Of a stretch of 64,000 nt of DNA, positions 1 through 7,847 are shown in pieces. The stretch spans positions 2,610,789 to 2,674,788 of the forward strand of contig NZ_CP037968.1 of the NCBI RefSeq assembly GCF_019633745.1, written 5' to 3'. Each line of letters begins with the position of its first letter. Within the stretch, counting starts at the first letter, position 1. The stretch comes from Methanofollis formosanus. Its GTDB lineage: Archaea > Halobacteriota > Methanomicrobia > Methanomicrobiales > Methanofollaceae. Position numbers and translations under genes: made by a program. Under the pieces are notes generated by a model. That model saw nothing but the letters and a program-made list of their open reading frames with translations, had not been told where the DNA came from and searched no databases.

Positions 1-2
1 GT

Positions 3-134
3 CATGGTTTCGGCACCATGACGCTGATCCATGACTGGTCCGGTCTGGCGCTCTGTGTGCTCGCTCTGGTGCATGTGGCGATGCACTGGCGGTGGCTCGC
101 GGCAATGACACGGAAAAAACTGCATATGAGGTGA
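3..134 (+). CDS. C-terminal fragment of a DUF4405-like integral membrane protein
   Basis: This frame is open from the left edge to TGA at 132-134, so only the last ~43 residues are present. The visible part has a hydrophobic helix with histidines at its ends: an HDWSG motif followed by LVHVAMHWRW and a short basic tail (TRKKLHMR). This His/Trp pattern is typical of the last helix of DUF4405 proteins, which resemble the haem-binding membrane helices of cytochrome b, so a membrane electron-transfer role is possible but inferred. The stop codon overlaps the start of the next gene (TGATG), suggesting translational coupling with the secreted Cys-rich protein. The start lies outside the window. Confidence 0.55.
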   Translation, partial: HGFGTMTLIHDWSGLALCVLALVHVAMHWRWLAAMTRKKLHMR

Positions 135-454
135 TGGGACTGCAGGGAAGAGATTTTTTTTATGGTGTGCAGATGATCGTGCTCCTCGGCATGGCCATGA
201 GCTGTGCGGGGTGTATGGGCGAGGGCGCTCCGGCGGGCGTCGGGGACGACCTGACGGTGGCAACGCAGGAGGAGGAGGCATGCGGCGACGCCGACACGCT
301 GGCGACCGGGGAGTCGGGTGATGCGGAGGAGAATTCCTCTTCCCTTGCCGGCACCTGCCCGTTCGGGAACCACTGCTGCGGGTCGCCGGGGTGCTCGTTG
401 TGGACTGATTTGAATGAGGACGGGCGGTGCGACCTGGGGGTGACGGCTGAATGA
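134..454 (+). CDS. Small secreted or lipid-anchored Cys-rich protein
   Basis: This is a 106-residue protein whose ATG at 134 overlaps the upstream stop codon; a longer in-frame start at 92 lies inside the upstream gene. An N-terminal hydrophobic segment (residues ~8-24) ends in SCAGC, which fits a signal peptide, possibly with a lipobox. The middle is acidic and low in complexity. The C-terminus holds CPFGNHCCGSPGC followed by LWTDLNEDGRCDLG. The Asp-rich D.N.DG.CD loop resembles a calcium-binding loop, and the clustered Cys could bind metal or form disulfides. Similar C.PG.C..Y.D.N.DG.CD segments are common in methanogen membrane redox proteins (general knowledge). Function is unknown; the pairing with a DUF4405-like protein suggests a membrane redox role. 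Confidence 0.65.
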   Translation: MGLQGRDFFYGVQMIVLLGMAMSCAGCMGEGAPAGVGDDLTVATQEEEACGDADTLATGESGDAEENSSSLAGTCPFGNHCCGSPGCSLWTDLNEDGRCDLGVTAE

Positions 455-829
455 ACCTTTTTTCGGGATAAGATTCTTCGAAATCGGGGCGATATCCTCG
501 CGTCTCTTCCGCCCCTTCCGTGGCCGTGCTGGGTGGCCCTGGCGTTTGGTATTACTTGCAATCATATGGGCCATCAGCGGGCCTGGTGAGGGGTGGTTTC
601 CTCTTGGCGTTGGATGAATAAAGGGCGTTATGGGGGGATCGGAAACGAAGGCCGATACGGACCCGGATCAGGGGTGTGGTTCGTGAAATGGGGGGTGATA
701 TGGGGGTATTTGGGGGTGGGTCTCAGTCATGTTCCCGGGGTTTTCTGCATTATCGATGGTGCGGACTATCGGCATGATGGGGGAGATATTGGACGTTGAA
801 TCTGGAAATGATCTGAAAAAACGAGTCGA
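455..829. other. Intergenic stretch with no recognised feature
   Basis: No coding frame here shows convincing archaeal codon usage or a recognisable product. A T-run (TTTTTT) just after the stop at 454 could help terminate the upstream pair. A 68-codon frame at 593-799 is Gly/Trp-rich and looks like a chance reading of G-rich DNA. Confidence 0.4.
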
Positions 830-994
830 TTAATGTTTTGCCATCATTTCGAGAGTTTCCCGGTTCTCTGCGATGGAGTCGGCAAGTGCTTTCCGCTCGG
901 ATTCTGTGAGGCCGGGGCCCATGAACGCATGCCTTCGCCGCGGTGCTGGCGGGAGGTCAGAGTGGGTTTTGTCGATCTCCGTCTCCGGGCTCAT
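830..994 (-). CDS. Small hypothetical protein (54 aa)
   Basis: This frame encodes 54 residues from an ATG at 994, preceded on the minus strand by GGTGA about 6 bases upstream, a good archaeal ribosome-binding site. A longer in-frame start at 1054 lacks such a site and overlaps the promoter region. The protein is hydrophilic: an acidic/proline N-terminus, a basic RRRHAF patch, then a helical LTESERKALADSIAENRETLEMM segment (abridged here by description, residues ~31-52). No signal peptide or membrane segment is visible and no family is recognised. It is transcribed away from the coiled-coil membrane protein on the plus strand and probably shares the palindromic promoter at 1053-1068. Confidence 0.5.
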   Translation of the reverse strand: MSPETEIDKTHSDLPPAPRRRHAFMGPGLTESERKALADSIAENRETLEMMAKH

Positions 995-1052
995 TGTCTT
1001 CACCCTGTTTAGACTTTGGAATCGTGTTCTGATCAGGATGCGTCTCTGGAGC

Positions 1053-1068
1053 AATAATATATATTATT
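1053..1068. promoter_or_regulatory. Perfect 16-bp AT palindrome serving as a bidirectional TATA region
   Basis: The sequence AATAATATATATTATT is its own reverse complement and lies between a minus-strand gene (start 994) and a plus-strand gene (start ~1172). A symmetric TATA element could recruit TBP in both orientations. Assignment as a promoter is inference from position and composition. Confidence 0.45.
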
Positions 1069-1171
1069 CCTCTAACTCGGATGACAGATACGGGCTCCGG
1101 GAACACTGCCTCAAATCATGCCATAAGATAATTTGGATACCCATAAATCCTCATGGACTGATTCCCCTCCC

Positions 1172-1588
1172 ATGCAAATTCCAGATGAGTGGGTGGGGGC
1201 GTTGGTGGTCGGACTCATCTTGCTCGTGTTGGGGCAGGTGGTGCTGTCATGGCGGGCATATTATCAGTACAAAGATGAGGTCCGGGATCAGGTCGATGGA
1301 AAAATCGGGAGCCTCACCTCGTCTCTAGAGAACCTGAACGCTAAAACTGAGAACTGCACCATCCGGATCGAGAACATATACGCACGCTTGGAGTCCTTTG
1401 AAAGCAAATACGACCAGGCCGACAGAGAACTCTGGAATAGAACGGATCAGATCGAGCGAAGACTCCAGGATAAGAACTCCCAACTGAAGGAAGAATTATT
1501 AGCGTTGCAGACCACTTCTGACCTGTTGATGAAGGCCGGTCTCCTGGGTTCGGAGGAGATATACAAGAAACGAAGAGGGGATGACTGA
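1172..1588 (+). CDS. Single-pass membrane protein with long coiled coil
   Basis: From the ATG at 1172 the product is 138 residues; an in-frame TTG at 1133 would add 13 residues but has no better support. After a short N-terminus (MQIPDEW) there is one transmembrane helix (residues ~8-28, rich in Leu/Val/Gly), then ~100 residues of charged heptad-like sequence (SLENLNAKTEN, RTDQIERRLQDKN, LKEELLALQTT), predicted to be a coiled coil facing one side of the membrane. The basic KKRRGDD tail overlaps the next gene. The stop codon shares bases with the next start (TGATG), so the two small membrane proteins are probably co-translated. No named family is recognised. Confidence 0.6.
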   Translation: MQIPDEWVGALVVGLILLVLGQVVLSWRAYYQYKDEVRDQVDGKIGSLTSSLENLNAKTENCTIRIENIYARLESFESKYDQADRELWNRTDQIERRLQDKNSQLKEELLALQTTSDLLMKAGLLGSEEIYKKRRGDD

Positions 1589-1803
1589 TGCCGTTGACGC
1601 CTGCACAATTTGAAAGGATGGAGTACCTCTTAGGCAAGGCTCAACACACGTCGCTGACCCCGAATGAACAAGATGAATTACGGCGATATGTTGTCGTTGA
1701 GCAGCCGGGAGCAGAGGACGTTACGTTTGAAACCGTCGTGACGCTGGGACTGATCATCGTCGGTGCGTATCTGCTGTACAAATATCTTGAGTCCGCGGCC
1801 TGA
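1588..1803 (+). CDS. Small C-tail-anchored membrane protein (71 aa)
   Basis: The ATG at 1588 overlaps the stop of the upstream coiled-coil protein. The first ~45 residues are soluble and contain a helical motif (TPAQFERMEYLLGKAQ) followed by LTPNEQDELRRYV. A single hydrophobic helix (TVVTLGLIIVGAYLLYKYL) closes the protein. The arrangement suggests a tail-anchored partner of the preceding coiled-coil protein. No family or function is recognised. Confidence 0.55.
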   Translation: MPLTPAQFERMEYLLGKAQHTSLTPNEQDELRRYVVVEQPGAEDVTFETVVTLGLIIVGAYLLYKYLESAA

Positions 1804-2077
1804 AAATGTCGCGCTGATTCACAGAACTTTTTTCATGCGGCATGACCAGGACGTGCTTCTGGTCCGGTGCCACTTCCCATTTTTCACACGCCTCTGCACG
1901 GCCATAACGATTGCCCGGAAGCGATCATGAAGAGGGTGGTGCCGACCCATCCCTATCTTTGTCGGGGGCATGGTTTCATCCAGATGAATGGGGCACCCCG
2001 ACGCACGACCGCCCATTATCAGGCGGGTGCACTATCGAAAAAACATCCCAAAAAACAACAAAAACAAAGAGAAGCAA

Positions 2078-2150
2078 TGGGCCCGGTGCGACTCGAACGC
2101 ACGACCTCCCGGTTATCAGCCGGGTGCACCACCGACTATGCTACGGGCCC
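2078..2150 (-). tRNA. tRNA-Ile (anticodon GAU)
   Basis: Read on the minus strand the 73-nt sequence folds as a cloverleaf. The acceptor stem GGGCCCG pairs with CGGGCCC and the discriminator base is A. The anticodon arm CCGGCTGATAACCGG carries GAT, giving isoleucine. The T arm has GTTCGAGTC. No intron is seen and CCA is not encoded. A TATA-like TTTAAATC lies about 45 bases upstream (about 2193-2203). Confidence 0.93.
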
Positions 2151-2192
2151 TCTTCGGTGCCTGTTAGTGCCTGTAAATGTTGTACGAACACA

Positions 2193-2203
2193 GATTTAAA
2201 GGT
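2193..2203 (-). promoter_or_regulatory. TATA box for tRNA-Ile
   Basis: On the minus strand CCTTTAAATCTG lies about 45 bases upstream of the tRNA 5' end, the usual spacing for archaeal tRNA promoters with a short leader. Confidence 0.45.
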
Positions 2204-2285
2204 TGCGCCGTCTCCTGCCCCACGACCCGCCCCCGTGACAGATCATTAAAAAGGAGTCAGGCGTACATACCATGGGACGCAGAAT

Positions 2286-4061
2286 ATGGTGAAACGATAC
2301 CTCCTTGGGAACGAAGCCATCGCCCATGCCTGCATCGAAGCGGGCATCGACTTCGCGAGCGGCTATCCCGGAACACCGTCGTCCGAGGTGGTCGACACAC
2401 TCAGGGCGCAGAAGGAGCGGGAGTTCTACATCGAATGGTCGGTGAACGAGAAAGTGGCCTTCGAGAACGCCCTCGCCGCATCCTGGTGCGGGCTCCGCTC
2501 GATGGTGACCATGAAGCACGTGGGCCTCAACGTCGCCGCCGACCCCCTGATGACCAGCGCCTACACCGGGGCGAAGGGGGGGTTCGTCGTCCTCTCGGCC
2601 GACGACCCCTACGCCCACTCCTCGCAGAACGAGCAGGACACCCGGCGCTACGCCCACTTCGCAAAGATCCCCTGCATGGTCCCCGCGAGCGTGCAGGAGG
2701 CGCACGACATGATGAAGGACGCCTTCGCCCTCTCCGAAGCGGTGGGCCTGCCGGTGCTGTACCGGCCGACGACCAGGATCTGCCACTCCAAGGGCGACGT
2801 CGACCTGGGCGACGTGAGCGAGGAGCACCGCACCGGCGCCTTCGAGAAGGACCCGACGCAGTACGTCGTGGTCCCGGCGCACACCCGCGTGCTCCACAAG
2901 CGGCTCAACGAGAAGCAGCCCGCGGTCAGGAAGGCCGTCCACGCCCTCGGGTACAACACCGCCGAGGTCCGCGGGAAGGCCGCGGTCGTCGCCTGCGGGA
3001 TCGCCGCCTCCTACGTGCGCGAGGTGCTCCCGGCCGACGTCTCCTTCATGAAGATCGGGTGCTTCCCGGTCGACCCGGCCTGGATGGAGGAGTTCGTCCG
3101 GGCGCACGAGACCGTGCTGATCGTCGAGGAGGGCGCACCGATCGTCGAAGAGCGGCTCCGCCAACTTTCCTGCGGCGTGAAGGTCTTCGGGCAGATGGAC
3201 GGGATCGTCCCCAAAGAGGGCGAGTTCTCCCCGGCCGTCGTCGCCGACGCCATGGTGCAGGCCGGGATCCTCGCGGCCTCGCCTGTCCCGGCGCCCGCCG
3301 CCCCGGCCGCCGGCCTCCCGCCAAGGCCGCCGATCCTCTGTGCCGGGTGCCCGCACCGCTCGGTCTTCTACGCGATCAAGCGGGCCTTCCCTGACGGCAT
3401 CTACCCCTCAGACATCGGGTGCTACACCCTCGGCCTCCAGCTCGGCACCGTGGACACCACCATCTGCATGGGCGCCTCGGTCACCGTCGGGAGCGGCATC
3501 GCTCACTCTGGTGAAGAACGGCCGGTCGTCGCCACCATCGGCGACTCGACCTTCCTCCACACCGGTATCCAGGGGCTCATCAACGCGGTGTACAACAACG
3601 CCGAGATTACCCTGGTCATCCTGGACAACCGGATCACTGCGATGACCGGCCACCAGCCCAACCCATGCACCGGGGAGACGGCGATGGGCGAAGCAACTGT
3701 TCCGGTCTCCCTGGAAGCCCTCTGCCGGGCATGCGGCGTGCAGTTCGTCGAGACCGTCGACCCCTACGACTTCACCGCCACCCTCCAGGTGCTCAAGGAG
3801 GCGAAGGCTCGGCCCGGCGTCAAGGTGGTCATCGCCAAACAGGCCTGCGTCATCACCGCGAAGCGGGCGAAGGTCAGGCGGGGCCGGTACGTCGTCGACC
3901 CCGAGGTCTGCACCGCGTGCGGCGCCTGCCTCAGGTTCGGGTGCCCGGCCATCGGGCGCGACGAGAACGACAAAGCCGTGATCAACGAACTCTGCAACGG
4001 CTGCGGGGTCTGCGCCGACCTCTGCCCCACCGGCGCCATCGGAAAGGAGGGACGGAGATGA
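2286..4061 (+). CDS. iorA: Indolepyruvate:ferredoxin oxidoreductase, alpha subunit
   Basis: This 591-residue protein has the full length and layout of IorA, which with IorB oxidatively decarboxylates (or, in methanogens, can form) aryl-pyruvates using thiamine pyrophosphate and ferredoxin. The N-terminal pyrimidine-binding domain starts with GNEAIAHACIEAG and contains the GYPGTPSSEV motif. The TPP diphosphate-binding motif is near residue 419 (GDSTFLHTGIQGL with the following NN). Two C-terminal [4Fe-4S] motifs are seen at ~543-555 (CTACGACLRFGCP) and ~570-581 (CNGCGVCADLCP). The stop overlaps iorB (ATGA), so subunits are co-translated. A TATA-like CATTAAAAAGG lies upstream near 2247-2257. 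In methanogens the enzyme links aromatic amino acid metabolism to the ferredoxin pool. Confidence 0.93.
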   Translation: MVKRYLLGNEAIAHACIEAGIDFASGYPGTPSSEVVDTLRAQKEREFYIEWSVNEKVAFENALAASWCGLRSMVTMKHVGLNVAADPLMTSAYTGAKGGFVVLSADDPYAHSSQNEQDTRRYAHFAKIPCMVPASVQEAHDMMKDAFALSEAVGLPVLYRPTTRICHSKGDVDLGDVSEEHRTGAFEKDPTQYVVVPAHTRVLHKRLNEKQPAVRKAVHALGYNTAEVRGKAAVVACGIAASYVREVLPADVSFMKIGCFPVDPAWMEEFVRAHETVLIVEEGAPIVEERLRQLSCGVKVFGQMDGIVPKEGEFSPAVVADAMVQAGILAASPVPAPAAPAAGLPPRPPILCAGCPHRSVFYAIKRAFPDGIYPSDIGCYTLGLQLGTVDTTICMGASVTVGSGIAHSGEERPVVATIGDSTFLHTGIQGLINAVYNNAEITLVILDNRITAMTGHQPNPCTGETAMGEATVPVSLEALCRACGVQFVETVDPYDFTATLQVLKEAKARPGVKVVIAKQACVITAKRAKVRRGRYVVDPEVCTACGACLRFGCPAIGRDENDKAVINELCNGCGVCADLCPTGAIGKEGRR

Positions 4062-4645
4062 ACAGCAGTTTTGACGTACTGATCGTGGGTATCGGCGGGC
4101 AGGGCACCATCCTTGCCTCGAACATCATCGGCGAGGCCTGCCTCATCGAGGAGACCCCGATCAAGGGCGTGGAGACCCACGGCATGGCCCAGCGCGGCGG
4201 GTCGGTGGAGAGCCACGTCAGGATCGGCGGGGAGTTCGGCCCCCTCATCGTGCCGGGCGGCGCCGACCTGATGATCGCCCTCGACCTCCTGGAGGCGGTG
4301 CGGTACCGCCACTACCTCAAGAAGGGAGCGCGGATCCTCGTCAACGACCACACCGTCGTCCCCACCTCGGTCCACACCCAGGGCCTGGAAATGCCGGGCC
4401 GCGACGCCCTCGTCGCCGACCTCGCCGACTTCGACCTCACCATGGTCGACGCCGCGGGCCTCGCCACCGAGGCCGGCAACCTCATTGTGCAGAACGTCGT
4501 GATGCTCGGCGCCGCGGCGCCCTCCTTCCCGCTCAAACCCGAGAGCCTGGAAGAAGCGGTGCGGCGCTCGGTCCCGCCAAAGACCCTCGACCTCAACCTC
4601 AGGGCCTTTGCCCTGGGACGCGAGGCCGGGCTGAAGAAGGAATGA
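4058..4645 (+). CDS. iorB: Indolepyruvate:ferredoxin oxidoreductase, beta subunit
   Basis: This 195-residue protein is the gamma/beta-type pyruvate oxidoreductase domain that pairs with IorA. The N-terminus VLIVGIGGQGTILASNIIG is the diagnostic glycine-rich motif of the family, followed by VKGVETHGMAQRGG-type sequence (here IKGVETHGMAQRGGSV). The start overlaps the iorA stop by four bases, which fixes it; the longer upstream frame is only a shadow of iorA. Length and order match the standard iorAB operon. No further gene follows in the same direction. Confidence 0.93.
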   Translation: MNSSFDVLIVGIGGQGTILASNIIGEACLIEETPIKGVETHGMAQRGGSVESHVRIGGEFGPLIVPGGADLMIALDLLEAVRYRHYLKKGARILVNDHTVVPTSVHTQGLEMPGRDALVADLADFDLTMVDAAGLATEAGNLIVQNVVMLGAAAPSFPLKPESLEEAVRRSVPPKTLDLNLRAFALGREAGLKKE

Positions 4646-5171
4646 GCGGGGGATCTTTCCCCCCTCGGGTTTTTTGAAGAATGAACGCGGGAGCGGAGCG
4701 GCCGTCTTCGATCTCTTGTTTCTCTTTCTGGTGTCGCCGCAAGGGTTTGAGGATTGGAGCGGACGGCACACCGCCAGAGAGATGGGAGAGGGCTCGCCGG
4801 ATCCACCTCATCGCCGCCCCCGCCAATCGCCACCGTCGAGGGTTCGGGTTCCCCGAACCCTCGTATTATGAGGATAGGGGTGGACGGCACATCGTAGAAA
4901 ATATGGGCTCTGGAGAATTGCTCATGAGGCGAACGCATGCCTCAAGCATATGTGATGAAAATTTCTCATCGCTCGATCGCTCTTTTTCAAGACCGGAGAA
5001 TGGGTGGATACCTCGCGTCATCGCCGCCCCCGCCTATCCTCTCTCCGGCAGGGTCCGGGGGCGCAACCCCCGGCGCGAGACGGCAGGAAAAATTCTACGA
5101 AGTGAGGGCGGCACATCTGATCGTCACGCCACCAAAAAATATCCCGGGCCGCCATCGCCCCCACAAAAAAA
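4646..5171. repeat. Intergenic gap with composite dispersed repeats and a hairpin
   Basis: No credible gene is present. A perfect 12-bp stem with a 3-base loop (CGAGGGTTCGGG / CCCGAACCCTCG) occupies 4837-4863 inside a CGCC...AAGGATAGGGGTGG frame. At about 4932-4996 there is a copy of the head element (GCATGCCTCAAGCATA followed by TGATGAAAATTTCTCATCG). At about 5020-5150 a GC-rich element contains GGGTCCGGGGGCGCAACCCC followed by CGGCGCGAGACGGC. Both element types recur at most other large gaps in this window. Confidence 0.6.
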
Positions 5172-5708
5172 TTATTTCGACTTCGCCCCTTCCTTCAGGA
5201 ACGCGAGGGTCTTGCCCAGCGCCTCGACCATCTCCTCCTCGCCGGTGAGATACTCCTGGAGGGCGCGGTAGAGCATGAGCATCAGGTCATAGCCATAGAT
5301 CTCCACCGCCTCCGCGGGGGCGAGGGGGCAGAAGTACGAGTCGACCATCTGGCCGTCGGCGCTGTACATCAGTTCGGCGAACTCGCCCTTCTCGGTGAGG
5401 ACGCAGTACTGGTCGGCCACCTGCTTGCTCGCATCGTCGGGACGGTACGGCATCGGATCGGTCTTGCCCAGCACGATCATCTTCTCCCGGTAGTACAGGG
5501 GCTTGAAGATCTGGCCCTGTGCGTCCTGCCGCCCGGCCTCCAGGAGACTGACCCCGACCTCCCCGATGAGGGGCGCCGCCATCTCGCCCATCCGCACGAG
5601 CAGGTCGGCCTCCCGCCCGGCAAGGTCGCCGGCGAGATGTTCCTTCTCCTCTTTCGCCGCTTTGATCCGGTTGATAAGGGCCGCAAGCCCTGCTTCGATC
5701 TCGTCCAT
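5172..5708 (-). CDS. Uncharacterised coiled-coil protein (178 aa)
   Basis: This soluble protein begins MDEIEAGLAALINRIKAAKEEKEHLAGDLAG, whose heptad-like pattern predicts an N-terminal coiled coil (described over residues 1-45). The rest is a mixed alpha/beta region with LYYREKMIVLGKTDPMPYRP and CVLTEKGEFAELMYSADGQ, which looks like a small beta-rich domain, then a helical C-terminus (LMLMLYRALQEYL). No catalytic motif is recognised. The start lies two bases after the stop of the tRNA methylthiotransferase gene, so the two are almost certainly co-transcribed. A role linked to that enzyme is possible but not shown. Similar proteins are expected mainly in related methanogens. Confidence 0.7.
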   Translation of the reverse strand: MDEIEAGLAALINRIKAAKEEKEHLAGDLAGREADLLVRMGEMAAPLIGEVGVSLLEAGRQDAQGQIFKPLYYREKMIVLGKTDPMPYRPDDASKQVADQYCVLTEKGEFAELMYSADGQMVDSYFCPLAPAEAVEIYGYDLMLMLYRALQEYLTGEEEMVEALGKTLAFLKEGAKSK

Positions 5709-5710
5709 GC

Positions 5711-6976
5711 CTAATGCTCCGTTGGTACTGAATTTGACCTATCACTATATGTAGACCCTTCGTTCAGCCTTCCGGTCAGGTACACCGTCCGGTTCCCGGT
5801 CACCTCCACCTCGACCCAGGTCCCGGGCTTCAGGTCGCCCTGGACCACGATCTCGCGGTACGCCTGGTCGCGGGCCACCACCGAGCCCGGCCGCTTCTGC
5901 CCCACGACCACCGCCCGCACGACCTGGCCCAGCACCGCCTCGTTCTTCTCAGAAAAGATCCGCTTGACCGCGGCGTCCAGACGACGTGAACGCGCCTTCA
6001 CCACCCGTCCGGGGATCTGCTTCAGGTCGGCCGCCGGCGTGCCCGGCCGCACCGAGTAGCGCGTGATGTTCACCTTGTCGGGCCTGACCCGCTCGACCAT
6101 CGCCAGGGTCTCCTCGAAGTCCTCCTCGGTCTCGGTCGGGTAGCCGACGATGAGGTCGGTGCAGACCCGCACCCCCGGCACCCCGGCGCGGAAGGCGGCG
6201 ACGACCTCCTCGAACTCCGCGACCGTGTTGCCCCGCCGCATCGAAGCGAGCACCCGGTCGCACCCGGACTGGACCGGGAGGTGGACGAAGGAGAAGACCT
6301 TCTCGTTTCGGCACGCCTCCACCAGGGCATCGAGCGAGTCGAGCGCCGTCGCCGGGTTCATCATCCCCAGGCGCAGCCTGAACTCGCCCGGCACCGCCGT
6401 CATCGCCCGCACCAGGTCGGGCAGACGCCCGTCGCCGGTTTCAAGCCCCCAGGCGCTCACGTCCTGCGCCGTCACCTGCACCTCCGCGACCCCGCCGGCC
6501 ACGAGGGCCGCCAGGTCCTCGCAGACCCGATCCGCCGGCCGGCTCTGCAGCCTCCCCCGCGCCGCACGGGTGATGCAGTAGGCGCATCGGCCCACGCACC
6601 CTGAGGAGATCTGGAGGATCCCGACCGCGCCCCCCGTCTGCGCACACCCCGCCGGCCAGCGCCGGTCGATCTCGGCCGGGAGGACGAGGCGCGCGTGCGG
6701 CGCCGCGGCCAGGACCGCCTCCCCCATGACCACCGGCATGCACCCGGTGACCACCAGGTCGCGGTCCGCGCACGCCCGGATCCGCCTGAGCATATGGCGC
6801 TCGGTCCGGCCGATGACGATACAGGTGTTGACGACGACCAGATCGGCCGCCGCCGGATCGTCGACGATCTGACACCCCTGCCCCTCCAGGATCCCGGCCA
6901 ACCGGTGAGAATCGGCCTGGTTGTAGGTGCATCCGTAGGTCTCGATCCACACCCGCCTGTCCCTGAACTCGTCCAT
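5711..6976 (-). CDS. tRNA N6-threonylcarbamoyladenosine (t6A37) methylthiotransferase, MiaB/CDKAL1 family
   Basis: This 421-residue radical SAM enzyme would add a methylthio group to t6A37 in tRNAs decoding ANN codons. The N-terminal UPF0004 domain has Cys in ETYGCTYNQADSHRL and VVNTCIVIGRTE. The radical SAM domain has CVGRCAYC (CxxxCxxC), and a C-terminal TRAM domain follows (TGNRTVYLTGRL). The order and length match archaeal CDKAL1-like proteins rather than bacterial MiaB. ATG at 6976 (MDEFRDRRVWIETYG) is chosen because AGAGGG lies just upstream and alignment to the family starts there; an in-frame GTG at 6997 would add seven residues. It is divergent from nadX across a short region holding a 14-bp palindrome. 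Confidence 0.88.
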   Translation of the reverse strand: MDEFRDRRVWIETYGCTYNQADSHRLAGILEGQGCQIVDDPAAADLVVVNTCIVIGRTERHMLRRIRACADRDLVVTGCMPVVMGEAVLAAAPHARLVLPAEIDRRWPAGCAQTGGAVGILQISSGCVGRCAYCITRAARGRLQSRPADRVCEDLAALVAGGVAEVQVTAQDVSAWGLETGDGRLPDLVRAMTAVPGEFRLRLGMMNPATALDSLDALVEACRNEKVFSFVHLPVQSGCDRVLASMRRGNTVAEFEEVVAAFRAGVPGVRVCTDLIVGYPTETEEDFEETLAMVERVRPDKVNITRYSVRPGTPAADLKQIPGRVVKARSRRLDAAVKRIFSEKNEAVLGQVVRAVVVGQKRPGSVVARDQAYREIVVQGDLKPGTWVEVEVTGNRTVYLTGRLNEGSTYSDRSNSVPTEH

Positions 6977-7004
6977 CCCTATACCCTCTGTTCCCACCCC
7001 ATAT

Positions 7005-7018
7005 CAGTCTGCAGACTG
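7005..7018. promoter_or_regulatory. Perfect 14-bp palindrome between the methylthiotransferase and NAD genes
   Basis: CAGTCTGCAGACTG is perfectly symmetric and lies in the 109-bp region between two divergent starts (6976 minus and 7086 plus). It abuts a TATA-like GATAT about 27 bases upstream of the minus-strand start. It has the look of a dimeric repressor operator; this is inference from symmetry and location. Confidence 0.4.
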
Positions 7019-7085
7019 CGGCCGCAGAGGGCGCCGGATCTCCCCCAGCACAACCCTTAACCCCCCTTCCACCTATCATATACAG

Positions 7086-7847
7086 ATGCTCACCATAGGC
7101 CTGCTAGGGTGCGGCAATATCGGGAATATCATAATTAAAAATCATGTAGGAGTCGATATTGTCGCCCTTTTTGACCAGATGCCCGGACGTGCAGAGGAGG
7201 CTGGGAAACTCTGCGACGCGAAGGCGTTTGGAAATATCGAAGACTTTCTCAATGAAGACTACGATATCGTTGTTGAAGCGGCTTCCATCGATGCCGCTCA
7301 GAAATATGCCGCCTCGGTTCTTGAACATGGGAAAGACCTTGTCGTCATGAGCGTCGGAGTCTTTGCCGACGAACTGTTCAGACAGGAGATCACCGACCTC
7401 GCCTCGTCCCTCGGCCAAAAGATCTATATTCCGAGCGGGGCGATCTTCGGACTCGACAACCTCAAGATCGGGCAAGTCTCAGGGATCACCAGACTGCTGC
7501 TGCGCACGACCAAGAACCCGCGGTCCCTCAATATCGAAGAGTGCGCCGAACGCACGTGCCTCTTCTCAGGGATGGCGAACGAGTGCATCAGGCACTATCC
7601 CAAGAATACCAACGTCTCGGTCGCCCTCGAACTCGCCGCCGGCAGGGACGTGGAGGTGGAACTCTGGGCCGACCCGAGCGTCGACAGGAACGTGCACGAG
7701 ATCTTCATCGAAGGCGACTTCGGTGAGGCGACGATCACCGTGAAGAACCTGCCGAGCCCGGACAACCCGGCGACCAGCTACCTTGCCGCGCTCTCGATCG
7801 TGACCCTGCTCAAGAACCTCGGCGAACCGATGAGAGTGGGAACATGA
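7086..7847 (+). CDS. nadX: L-aspartate dehydrogenase (NAD biosynthesis)
   Basis: This 253-residue protein oxidises L-aspartate to iminoaspartate with NAD(P)+, replacing L-aspartate oxidase (NadB) in anaerobes. The N-terminal Rossmann motif is TIGLLGCGNIGNIIIKN. Later family features include VEAASIDAAQKYAASVLEHG and the SGAIFGLDNLK segment that precedes the catalytic domain. Length fits the archaeal NadX family. The stop overlaps the nadA start by four bases, so the unstable iminoaspartate intermediate is made by an enzyme co-translated with its consumer. The gene heads the nadX-nadA-nadC operon. Confidence 0.93.
   Translation: MLTIGLLGCGNIGNIIIKNHVGVDIVALFDQMPGRAEEAGKLCDAKAFGNIEDFLNEDYDIVVEAASIDAAQKYAASVLEHGKDLVVMSVGVFADELFRQEITDLASSLGQKIYIPSGAIFGLDNLKIGQVSGITRLLLRTTKNPRSLNIEECAERTCLFSGMANECIRHYPKNTNVSVALELAAGRDVEVELWADPSVDRNVHEIFIEGDFGEATITVKNLPSPDNPATSYLAALSIVTLLKNLGEPMRVGT

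Noticed and set aside
593-799. 68-aa protein rich in Gly and Trp
   Set aside because: Composition reflects G-rich DNA (GGGGGT runs) with no domain or neighbour support.
4681-5271. 196-aa protein in the gap after iorB
   Set aside because: The frame crosses a hairpin and two repeat elements and overlaps the next gene's 3' end; no domain and no ribosome-binding site.
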